DNA from: CAZPMT01 sp964587655
Lineage (GTDB): Bacteria; Hydrogenedentota; Hydrogenedentia; Hydrogenedentales; SLHB01
Reading direction: 5' to 3'
DNA: 10,871 nt
NCBI GenBank assembly: GCA_964587655.1
Contig: CAZPMT010000162.1
Coordinates: forward strand, 1 to 10,871
Positions 1 through 4,524 of the stretch are shown piece after piece (position 1 is the stretch's first letter; each line of letters begins with the position of its first letter). The position numbers were made by a program, and so were the translations under genes. The notes under the pieces are model-generated. The model had not been told where the DNA came from, ran no database searches, and was given only the letters and a program-made list of their open reading frames with translations.

Positions 1-234
1 GGGGGTGAAGGTATCGTGTGGGTGGTTTTTGGAGGCGGGTTCCTGGCGTCCCTCGGGGGATTGGCTCTTGGGTTTTTGGATAAGGGCCGGGAGCTCGCTC
101 CGTTGGTGGCGAACGAGTTCAACAAGGCTCATTTCGAGTTTGTCGTACGCGGCACGGACGTCTATCTCCACGGTGTAGCGCAAGGCCTTCTTTGGGATCT
201 CTCTCCCGCAGCCGTCGCAACGATACGTGATCAT
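1..234 (-). CDS. Small zinc-ribbon protein, 5' part (runs off the left edge)
   Basis: An ATG at 234 on the minus strand, preceded by GGAG (GGAGCGGAGGGC before ATG), opens a frame that stays free of stops for 78 codons to base 1, so the 3' end lies outside the window. The protein starts MITYRCDGCGREIPKKALRY, with a CxxC knuckle at residues 6-9 (CDGC), followed by an amphipathic stretch (YDKLEMSLVELVRHQRSEL) and a hydrophilic Pro/Lys/Ser-rich tail. This resembles short zinc-ribbon proteins of unknown role found in planctomycete-type genomes. Only one Cys pair is visible, so the second zinc ligand pair is either absent or beyond the edge. No function can be assigned. It lies downstream of the kinase gene on the same strand, but about 340 bases of repeat-rich DNA separate them, so co-transcription is unlikely. 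Confidence 0.6.
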   Translation of the reverse strand, partial: MITYRCDGCGREIPKKALRYTVEIDVRAAYDKLEMSLVELVRHQRSELPALIQKPKSQSPEGRQEPASKNHPHDTFTP

Positions 235-320
235 GCCCTCCGCTCCATAAACGCGCGTGAGATGCCTCGGCTTTAACTATAGCAGAACACGATAAGGGCT
301 CCAAGGACGGCTCGCGCCGA

Positions 321-424
321 TTGGCTCCGTGGCCGCGGCGTCCTCGCCGCGTTCGGGCGCACACATCCTGCGTCAAGCGGTTTTTGACGAAGACGCGGCG
401 AGGACGCCGCGGCCACGGAGCCAA
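321..424. repeat. Perfect 32-bp inverted repeat with 40-nt loop
   Basis: Bases 321-352 and 393-424 are exact reverse complements over 32 bp (arm begins TTGGCTCCGTGGCCGCGGCG) and flank a 40-base spacer. The arms are very GC-rich and contain the nested palindrome CCGCGG. No T-run follows on either strand, so it is not a textbook intrinsic terminator. Position in a gene-free gap and perfect arms suggest a REP/MITE-type dispersed palindromic element or an mRNA 3'-end stabiliser. It lies between the zinc-ribbon gene and the 3' end of the kinase gene. Confidence 0.85.
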
Positions 425-462
425 AAGGTGTTCGGTTTGCTCTTAATGTAGATCGTGGGGCC

Positions 463-529
463 GGATGGGGCTTGCCCGCCGCAGTGTTGGGCGCGGAAGA
501 AGTGTTTCCGCGGCAGGCAAGCCCCATCC
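463..529. repeat. Second inverted repeat (20-bp arms, nested hairpin)
   Basis: Bases 463-482 (GGATGGGGCTTGCCCGCCGC) and 510-529 are reverse complements with one mismatch. A second short stem (GCGGAA at 493-498 with TTCCGC at 506-511) sits between them, so the whole unit folds into a compound hairpin. It has no sequence in common with the 321-424 element. Together the two elements fill most of the gene-free gap 235-572. No T-run is present, so a REP-like or stabilising role is more likely than termination. Confidence 0.75.
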
Positions 530-544
530 ATTGAACCCCCGATG

Positions 545-583
545 GGCCGGTGCATGGGTGCGGGAGGGGGGATTACACCGGCC
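545..583. other. 8-bp dyad spanning the kinase stop codon
   Basis: GGCCGGTG (545-552) and CACCGGCC (576-583) are perfect complements around a 23-base loop and span the stop codon (573-575) of the REC-kinase gene. It could form a hairpin at the 3' end of that mRNA. There is no U-tract on the minus strand after it, so its value as a terminator is doubtful. Confidence 0.35.
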
Positions 584-1820
584 GATCCTGATCCTCTTGC
601 GCTTGACGAAACAGGTGGAGTACGTCTTCGGTAGTGGCCAGCGGAAAGCGTAAGACGAACTTCGCGCCGCCCGTATGTTGGTCCGTAATACGGGCGAGGT
701 CAGGACTATCGACGAGGGTTACTGAACCTTTGTGACGTCGCATGACGTTCTTGACGACGGCCAACCCGAGGCCGGTCCCCATTTCTCCTTTTGTCGTGAA
801 AAAGGTTTCAAAGATCTTCTCACGGATCTCGGCGGGAACGCCGGGTCCCGTATCTTCCACGGACAGACACGCGTAGGTCCCTTCCATCCAGGTCCTCAGC
901 TTGAGTTCTCTGGGTTCCGACTGCTTGCTCATTGCGTGGCACGCGTTGGTGATCAGATTCAGCACCGCCTGGCGGACAAGCACCAAGTCGCCCATGCAGG
1001 AATTCAAGTCGGACGCGAAATCGGTGGTTACTCGAACGCTTTGGTTCCGCACGGCCGGCCGGGCTACCTCGAGGCACATCTCGACCACGTTGTTCAGACA
1101 GAACGGTGCGGAACCTTGCGAATCATGGCGGAGGAAGTTCATCGCGCAGCGCACCATATCGCTGCAATGCTTGACTTGGTTGTGCATCGTGTTCAGCCGG
1201 TCAAGCATGTCGTTCCGGTGCGGGTTGTTCATGATCATCTCGATCTGGCTTCCAATCACGGACAACGGCGTTCCCATATCGTGCATCATGCCCGACACGA
1301 GGCGTCCGAGAGTCTCAAACCGGTTGGCCTCGATTGCCAGTTGTTCCATGACGCGCCGTTCGCGTTCCTGGCGGCCCTTTTCGAGGCCCGCCCGGACATA
1401 CTTCAGCATCATGTCGTTGTCGAACGGTTTTTCGAGATAGACGAAGGCGCCGTACTCGACGGCTTTCATGGCAGTGTCAAGATGCGCGTAGCCCGTCAGC
1501 AAGATCACCTGGATCTCGGGACGGGTCTCCTTGACGATCCGTAACAGGTCCACACCCGACTGTTGAGGCATGCGGATATCAGTGATGACCAGGTCGATCT
1601 GTTGTTCTTTGAGGGTCCTCACGGCCACCGGCACATCAGTCGCCAACAGGACCTCGTACTCGCCGTTCAGCAACATACGTAGCGCTTGCCGAGGCCCGTT
1701 CTCGTCGTCGACGACCAGGATTTTTTCACGGGTCGCCTTCTCTTCCGACCGACACGCCGAGAACCATTCGTGGGCAGTTCCGCGGTGAGCATACTCCAAG
1801 GCTGAAGATTGCGCGTTCAT
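573..1820 (-). CDS. Receiver domain-histidine kinase fusion
   Basis: A 415-aa cytoplasmic two-component protein with the receiver first and the kinase second. REC spans roughly residues 32-148: acidic pair D38/D39, phospho-acceptor D81 in ITDIRMP, T109 in LLTG and K131 in LEKPF. A short helical linker (150-170) leads to a dimerisation/phospho-acceptor helix with H180 in the H-box MMHDMGTPL. The ATPase domain shows the N-box (N288/N292 in LNLITNACHAM), G1 box DTGPGVP (323-329), F-box FETFFTTK (337-344) and G2 box GTGLGLA (348-354). No membrane segment or PAS domain is visible, so the input is probably phosphorylation of REC by another kinase. Start: ATG 1820 with a purine-rich stretch (GAGAAAG) upstream; the first 30 residues are non-conserved in look, so a later start is possible. 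No regulator gene is adjacent, so this is an orphan. A sigma54-like promoter lies upstream. Confidence 0.93.
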   Translation of the reverse strand: MNAQSSALEYAHRGTAHEWFSACRSEEKATREKILVVDDENGPRQALRMLLNGEYEVLLATDVPVAVRTLKEQQIDLVITDIRMPQQSGVDLLRIVKETRPEIQVILLTGYAHLDTAMKAVEYGAFVYLEKPFDNDMMLKYVRAGLEKGRQERERRVMEQLAIEANRFETLGRLVSGMMHDMGTPLSVIGSQIEMIMNNPHRNDMLDRLNTMHNQVKHCSDMVRCAMNFLRHDSQGSAPFCLNNVVEMCLEVARPAVRNQSVRVTTDFASDLNSCMGDLVLVRQAVLNLITNACHAMSKQSEPRELKLRTWMEGTYACLSVEDTGPGVPAEIREKIFETFFTTKGEMGTGLGLAVVKNVMRRHKGSVTLVDSPDLARITDQHTGGAKFVLRFPLATTEDVLHLFRQAQEDQDRPV

Positions 1821-1874
1821 CTTTTCACTTTCTCTAATGACTTACGCTGAGACCATACCGTCAATAGACATCAA

Positions 1875-1890
1875 AGCAACGGCTATGCCA
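1875..1890 (-). promoter_or_regulatory. Sigma54-type -24/-12 promoter
   Basis: On the minus strand the 16 bases read TGGCATAGCCGTTGCT, matching the RpoN consensus TGGCAC-N5-TTGCW with GG and GC at the required 10-base spacing; only the C after TGGCA is changed. Transcription would begin about 12 bases downstream (near 1864), giving a leader of about 45 bases before the REC-kinase ATG at 1820. A small dyad CATGT/ACATG (1889-1893/1898-1902) abuts the -24 side. Prediction from sequence only. Confidence 0.5.
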
Positions 1891-2146
1891 TGTCCCAACA
1901 TGACAATTAAGCCTTGTATTTGCAGTGATTTAGGGGGTGCGGCCCAGTCGTAAATCATGTCCATATTTGTGCGCTGGAGGCTGCTGGAATCGGCCATGTA
2001 CAAAAACGAACAAGTCCGACAGCGCCAATAATCGCGTCGGCAAGGAGATTTTTCCGGCAAAAAGTATGCATAACGCATTGTAAGAGAAAGGCGGGTGTAT
2101 CCGGCGAGCGCCTTAGCAGGGCTTCCGGAAGAGGCGAAGGAACCAC
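1891..2146. other. Gene-free region
   Basis: Between the kinase promoter and the plus-strand promoter at 2147 I see no convincing gene. Open frames here on the minus strand lack good ribosome-binding sites and read as low-quality protein. It looks more AT-rich than its surroundings, as expected of an upstream regulatory region shared by two divergent transcripts, and could hold activator sites for the sigma54-like promoter. No repeat or RNA gene was recognised. Confidence 0.5.
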
Positions 2147-2175
2147 TTGCCAAATGGGATTCCGTCGGGTATACT
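2147..2175 (+). promoter_or_regulatory. Strong sigma70-type promoter
   Basis: A -35 box TTGCCA (2147-2152) and a -10 box TATACT (2170-2175) are separated by exactly 17 bases; each differs from consensus at only one position. Transcription is expected near 2181-2183 and would run through the structured leader and, if the terminator at 2384-2426 is bypassed, into the HTH protein gene at 2612. Confidence 0.75.
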
Positions 2176-2209
2176 GCCGATAAGTAATTGGTAACGGAGG
2201 CGAACCGTA

Positions 2210-2353
2210 GTGAAACAGCGAGTGCGAATTATGGCGCGCATGCAGGGCAGGTGCATTATTGCACCCCTGCCGGAGTGGCGACTGCCGTCGCTGTCTCTCC
2301 TGCATTGCCCAGCGGCGTACGGTTCCCGACCGGAGGTGTTCTCTAGCGGATAA
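2210..2353 (+). CDS. Possible 47-aa leader peptide
   Basis: A GTG start at 2210 follows GGAGG (2196-2200) with a 9-base spacer and opens 47 codons ending in TAA at 2351-2353, 30 bases before the terminator stem. The product would be basic at the N-terminus (MKQRVRIMARMQGRC) with a Pro/Leu/Ser-rich middle and no recognised domain. It overlaps the RNA stems, so the frame may be chance inside a structured RNA. If translated, ribosome movement through it would disrupt the stems and could control the terminator, as in classical leader-peptide attenuation. There is no run of a single amino-acid codon of the kind seen in biosynthetic attenuators. Confidence 0.3.
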   Translation: MKQRVRIMARMQGRCIIAPLPEWRLPSLSLLHCPAAYGSRPEVFSSG

Positions 2354-2383
2354 CACGAAAGGTTAACCGGATAGTTCGATAGA

Positions 2384-2426
2384 GACGCCGCAGGCGAGGC
2401 CAAGAAACCTGCGGCGTCCTTGTTTT
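2384..2426 (+). terminator. Rho-independent terminator
   Basis: GACGCCGCAGG (2384-2394) and CCTGCGGCGTC (2408-2418) form a perfect 11-bp GC-rich stem with a 13-base loop, followed by CTTGTTTT. This is a canonical intrinsic terminator on the plus strand. It lies about 205 bases after the expected transcription start and 44 bases before the next ATG, which is the placement of a transcription attenuator. Confidence 0.8.
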
Positions 2427-2469
2427 AGCTGGTGAAACCGAAACCCTAACCGAACAGGAGGCAACAACA

Positions 2470-2682
2470 ATGAGAAACGTACAGCGACTGCGAATGTCCC
2501 ATCGAGGCCAGGCCCTGACGGGCTCGGATGAAGCAGACCCCACAGTTTGTCGTGCTTTGACAAACTGTGAGGACAACGACATCAGGAACACGAACAGAGG
2601 AGTGGGGAATCATGGCGGAGTACAACGCGGATTTTTGGGAGATCTCGACGGATTCGAGATATTTAGAAAGTGTCCCGGCTAA
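2470..2682 (+). CDS. Possible 70-aa small protein overlapping the HTH gene start
   Basis: The ATG at 2470 has one of the best ribosome-binding sites in the window (CAGGAGG, about 7 bases before ATG). The 70-codon frame runs in a different frame past the ATG of the HTH gene at 2612 and ends 70 bases inside it. The product is polar, with no recognised domain, and the second half of the frame is simply the overlapped HTH gene. It may be a regulatory upstream ORF, or the strong site may be a relic. Evidence for a real protein is limited to the initiation signal. Confidence 0.3.
   Translation: MRNVQRLRMSHRGQALTGSDEADPTVCRALTNCEDNDIRNTNRGVGNHGGVQRGFLGDLDGFEIFRKCPG
2541..2569. repeat. Perfect 11-bp dyad, hairpin or operator
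   Basis: CACAGTTTGTC (2541-2551) and GACAAACTGTG (2559-2569) are exact complements around a 7-base loop, 43 bases upstream of the HTH gene ATG. The symmetry would suit a dimeric DNA-binding protein, possibly the HTH product itself, or an mRNA hairpin. There is no U-run, so it is not a terminator. Confidence 0.6.
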
Positions 2683-3034
2683 CCGGGCTTTGTGGTTCGA
2701 GACGAAGGAAGACCAGGCGCGGCGGCATGCGTTCCAGGATTTCTTCAGAGAGGTGAAACCGGTAGTCGCCGAGATCATCGGCTCCGAGCTCACGAACCGG
2801 CAGCGCGAGGTCGTCACGCTCTACTACTTCCAGGGTAAGACCCAGGAGGACATCGCGGCGATCTTGGACCTGTCGCAGTCGACGGTGAGCCGCCACCTGT
2901 TCGGAACGGTGCGCGACGGAAAGAAAGTCGGCGGAGCCATATCGAAGTTGCGGAAAGTCATCGAGCGGACCGCGCCCAAGGATGTGGACAAGGCGTTCGA
3001 ACAGCTTCAATCGAGGCTTGCGGAGGCGGTCTGA
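2612..3034 (+). CDS. Sigma region 4-like helix-turn-helix protein
   Basis: A 140-aa protein. The ATG at 2612 is chosen over the in-frame upstream start at 2567 because AGAGGAG lies about 9 bases before it and the extra residues read like translated leader. Residues 1-55 are acidic and aromatic with no recognised domain (FWEISTDSRYLESV, then ALWFETKEDQARRHAFQDFF). Residues 58-98 match sigma-70 region 4/LuxR-type HTH: LTNRQREVVTLYYFQGKTQ, then EDIAAILDLSQSTVSRHLFG with the recognition helix around SQSTVSRHL. A basic helical tail (100-140) follows. No region 2 (-10 binding) is present, so it is not a complete sigma factor but a stand-alone DNA-binding regulator, such as those seen in mobile elements and phage. 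It sits behind the attenuator-like leader and the 2541-2569 dyad, which suggests controlled, perhaps autoregulated, expression. Confidence 0.85.
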   Translation: MAEYNADFWEISTDSRYLESVPANRALWFETKEDQARRHAFQDFFREVKPVVAEIIGSELTNRQREVVTLYYFQGKTQEDIAAILDLSQSTVSRHLFGTVRDGKKVGGAISKLRKVIERTAPKDVDKAFEQLQSRLAEAV

Positions 3035-3116
3035 AGGAGAGCATGATAGGATCCACGGTCGCCGGTATGGAGTTCTCCGGATCTCGTAGCCACTTTCTAG
3101 TGAACATGGAGGCGGT

Positions 3117-3212
3117 ATGGACGGAGTGGACGCTGTGGACAGAATGGACGGAGCCGCGCAGGTGAATCTTTTCGGTGTCCACGTCGTCCATAGAGTCCAT
3201 CCCGTCCATAGC
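3117..3212. repeat. Inverted blocks of a 9-bp-period tandem repeat
   Basis: Four consecutive 9-mers of the form (A/G)TGGACNNN at 3117-3152 (ATGGACGGA, GTGGACGCT, GTGGACAGA, ATGGACGGA) face four of the form GTCCA(C/T)NNN at 3177-3212 (GTCCACGTC, GTCCATAGA, GTCCATCCC, GTCCATAGC), with 24 bases between them. The hexamers are conserved and the three spacer bases vary. The blocks are approximate reverse complements, so an imperfect stem can form. A 39-codon ATG frame crosses it (MDGVDAVDRMDG...), but I regard that as a by-product of the repeat. Confidence 0.8.
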
Positions 3213-3257
3213 ATGGAAAAGCGACTTCAATCTTGATTTCCGGGCGCGGAGGCGGTC

Positions 3258-3488
3258 ATGACAAAGTGCGAAGTGTGCGGGAACACGGCCTTTCACGAGG
3301 AACGCGTAGAAGAGATCTTCCGCATCGAGGGCCAGATGGTCATGGTCGAGCACATCCCTGCACAGGTGTGCGACCGGTGCGGGGATGCCACGTTCGATCG
3401 TGAGACGGTGGAACAGGTGCGGCGCACCGTCCATGCCGGGAACCGCCCTATCCGCCGTGTGAACTTGGACGTGTTCGGATTTGCGTGA
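3258..3488 (+). CDS. YgiT/MqsA-type zinc-finger antitoxin-like protein (orphan)
   Basis: A 76-aa protein with an ATG start preceded by GGAGG (GCGGAGGCGGTC before ATG). It contains a YgiT-type zinc finger: C4 and C7 (CEVC) with C38 and C41 (CDRC), around a beta-rich core (VEEIFRIEGQMVMVEHIPAQV), then the family-typical tail DATFDRETVEQVRR. In this family the protein is usually encoded just after a small toxin (MqsR or DUF4258 type) and serves as its antitoxin. No toxin-like ORF exists in the 223 bases upstream, which contain the 9-bp repeats instead, and the C-terminal HTH of full-length MqsA is absent. It is therefore an orphan, perhaps a decayed TA locus. It faces the truncated MazF remnant across a 19-base gap. 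Confidence 0.8.
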   Translation: MTKCEVCGNTAFHEERVEEIFRIEGQMVMVEHIPAQVCDRCGDATFDRETVEQVRRTVHAGNRPIRRVNLDVFGFA

Positions 3489-3507
3489 GTATCGAGGAGA
3501 GACGCCA

Positions 3508-3606
3508 TCATCGCGCAACTCTCGCTCGGAGGAAAAGTGCCGGGCGGTTCTTCAATCCGCCGTCGGCTTGGGGAAGGGAAGCAAGAAGGACGTCCCCTTC
3601 CTTCAT
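3508..3606 (-). pseudogene. MazF/PemK toxin remnant (32 codons)
   Basis: An ATG at 3606 overlaps the stop of the antitoxin gene (ATGA, 3603-3606). The reading frame starts MKEGDVLLASLPQADG and continues GLKNRPALFLR, the N-terminal signature of PemK/MazF-type mRNA interferases, including the RPALFLR strand. After residue 27 the family sequence stops and the frame ends with TGA at 3508-3510. A complete toxin would be about 110 residues. The missing part is replaced directly by the 3' end of the zinc-finger gene, indicating a deletion or rearrangement junction near 3510-3525. The product cannot be active. Confidence 0.75.
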
Positions 3607-3839
3607 CCGTTGTACTCCGGATTTTGCTCTCTCACAAGGTCAGGAGGATAATCGGGTTCCGTGTCGGCATAAGCTCTTCCCAGCGCCTCGGCGGACAACA
3701 GCAACCACGCCTTGCGCTCAATTGCTTCGTCACAGGCCTCGGAGACGGAAACAGTCACCCGTGCGCCTTGAGCGGCTTGTATGGGTTCCGCAAGCTCCAG
3801 ATGAGTAGCGTCAATAACACGCGCCTGCACGGTAACCAC
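3603..3839 (-). CDS. Antitoxin of a MazF/PemK-type module
   Basis: A 78-aa protein. I place the start at GTG 3839 (VVTVQARVIDATHLELAEPI), 8 bases after a GAGG; an in-frame TTG at 3878 would add 13 unlikely residues. The N-terminal half is a beta-rich, AbrB-like segment (VQARVIDATHLEL, then GARVTVSV). The C-terminal part is acidic (LLSAEALGRAYADTEPDYPPD followed by LVREQNPEYNG), as expected of a disordered toxin-neutralising tail. Such proteins are commonly encoded immediately upstream of, and overlapping, a PemK/MazF toxin, and here the ATGA overlap with the toxin start is preserved although the toxin is truncated. It is 73 bases downstream of the ParE-type module on the same strand and may be co-transcribed with it. 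Confidence 0.75.
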   Translation of the reverse strand: MVTVQARVIDATHLELAEPIQAAQGARVTVSVSEACDEAIERKAWLLLSAEALGRAYADTEPDYPPDLVREQNPEYNG

Positions 3840-3912
3840 TGAGTGACCCTCGTCCGATGTCCAACTGCATCCTCTCAAACGTACTACTCCGCTCCCGTCG
3901 ATTCAGTGTCGG

Positions 3913-4218
3913 TCAGGAGAGCATGCCCGGGCCGCGATCTGACCAGGAGCGCGGTTCTCTGTGAAGGTGCGCCACCGCGTACACCACCAAAGAATCCACT
4001 TCAATAGCGTACCACAAGCCGTAAGGGAACCTGTTGAGTAAGGCCCTTCGCATTCCATCCTTCAGCACTGGACATGATTCGGGGAAACGCCTGATCCGCC
4101 GCACTGTCTGGTCAAACTCGGCGAGGAATTCCTCCCCGATCCCTTGAGATTGGCTTCCATACCAGTCTAATGCGTCCTGCAGCTCCGCCCTGGCGACCGA
4201 TACGAGTCGGATCTTCAT
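3913..4218 (-). CDS. ParE/RelE-superfamily toxin
   Basis: A 101-aa protein with the small alpha/beta ParE-like fold: MKIRLVSVARAELQDALDWY at the start, then IGEEFLAEFDQTVRRIRRFP (long helices), PVLKDGMRRALLNRFPYGLWYAIEV (central strands with the family-typical RFPYGLWY) and VVYAVAHLHREPRSW near the C-terminus. Related toxins act on gyrase (ParE) or on translating mRNA (RelE); the target cannot be told from sequence. Its ATG overlaps the antitoxin stop by four bases (ATGA, 4215-4218), the standard antitoxin-first arrangement. It looks intact and full length. Confidence 0.88.
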   Translation of the reverse strand: MKIRLVSVARAELQDALDWYGSQSQGIGEEFLAEFDQTVRRIRRFPESCPVLKDGMRRALLNRFPYGLWYAIEVDSLVVYAVAHLHREPRSWSDRGPGMLS

Positions 4219-4436
4219 GACCGCCGGAGGCTCTTAATGACCTGTTCGTAGTCTTGGGCCTCAAGCCGTCCTTCCCGGAATGCTTGCCTGCGTTTCAGCG
4301 CTTCCTCGGTCCAGGCACGATCCAATTCGGGATCGGGACGATCAAGTTGCTCCAGTAGAGCATCCACCAGCGCGAGTTTCTCCGCCTCAGGCAGAACTCT
4401 TGCCCTTTCGCATATCTCCTGAAGGCTGTCCAGCAT
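4215..4436 (-). CDS. Addiction-module antitoxin paired with ParE-type toxin
   Basis: A 73-aa acidic helical protein (MLDSLQEICERARVLPEAEK, then LALVDALLEQLDRPDPELDRAW, ending QDYEQVIKSLRRS) of the 'putative addiction module component' family (TIGR02574-like), which accompanies ParE/RelE-type toxins. The ATG at 4436 is preferred because GGAG lies 6 bases before it and the predicted transcription start near 4459 would leave the upstream GTG codons almost leaderless. The charged C-terminal half (EEALKRRQAFREGRLEAQDY) is the likely toxin-wrapping segment. The pair is probably repressed by the antitoxin or the complex at its own promoter. Confidence 0.85.
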   Translation of the reverse strand: MLDSLQEICERARVLPEAEKLALVDALLEQLDRPDPELDRAWTEEALKRRQAFREGRLEAQDYEQVIKSLRRS

Positions 4437-4465
4437 CGTTGTCTCCAACTTCACCACCTGCTCTT

Positions 4466-4495
4466 ACTATGCCACCGCAGGGCAGGATCCGTCAA
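4466..4495 (-). promoter_or_regulatory. Promoter of the ParE-type TA pair
   Basis: On the minus strand TTGACG (4490-4495) and CATAGT (4466-4471) are separated by 18 bases, a good sigma70-type pair. Transcription would begin near 4459, giving a short leader that carries the GGAG site used by the antitoxin ATG at 4436. Confidence 0.5.
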
Positions 4496-4524
4496 CCTCG
4501 GCATCGGTACTCACATCAACCCTC

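Larger units (their letters stand above)
2182..2427 (+). ncRNA. Structured leader or small RNA with intrinsic terminator (no family recognised)
   Basis: The stretch between the promoter at 2147-2175 and the terminator at 2384-2426 would give an RNA of about 245 nt. It folds into nested stems: GAACCGTA (2202-2209) with TACGGTTC (2318-2325), ACAGCGA (2215-2221) with TCGCTGT (2288-2294), and an apical hairpin GGCAGG-TGCA (2246-2255), loop TTAT, TGCA-CC-CCTGCC (2260-2271). A 7-base segment GCGGCGT (2312-2318), touching the outer stem, is perfectly complementary to ACGCCGC (2385-2391) in the 5' arm of the terminator, so an antiterminator is possible. The next ribosome-binding site is only about 30 bases beyond the terminator. 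It may be an attenuator/riboswitch-like leader for the downstream genes or a free-standing sRNA; the long-hairpin shape is loosely like 6S RNA, but I do not recognise conserved 6S, RNase P, SRP or tmRNA sequence. Confidence 0.5.

Noticed and set aside
16..276. 86-aa plus-strand ORF at the left edge
   Set aside because: It is antisense to the zinc-ribbon gene, which has a good RBS and a CxxC motif; the plus-strand translation has no recognisable features.
732..1544. 270-aa plus-strand ORF
   Set aside because: Antisense shadow of the REC-kinase gene; His-rich artefact-like composition.
1842..2153. 103-aa minus-strand ORF in the intergenic gap
   Set aside because: No ribosome-binding site, unconvincing composition, and it covers the sigma54-like promoter of the downstream gene.
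2182..2427. 6S RNA, RNase P RNA or SRP RNA
   Set aside because: Long-hairpin shape is only loosely 6S-like; none of the conserved sequences of these families could be recognised, so it is left as an unclassified leader or sRNA.
3117..3212. CRISPR array
   Set aside because: Repeat units are only 9 bp and the two blocks are in opposite orientation, with no 30-bp-scale repeats or spacers.
3117..3236. 39-codon ORF (MDGVDAVDRMDG...) with a nearby GGAGG
   Set aside because: The translation simply follows the 9-bp repeat period and the frame ends just after it.
3485..3808. 107-aa plus-strand ORF overlapping the zinc-finger gene stop
   Set aside because: It runs antisense through the MazF remnant and the antitoxin, whose overlapping arrangement and family signatures are convincing.
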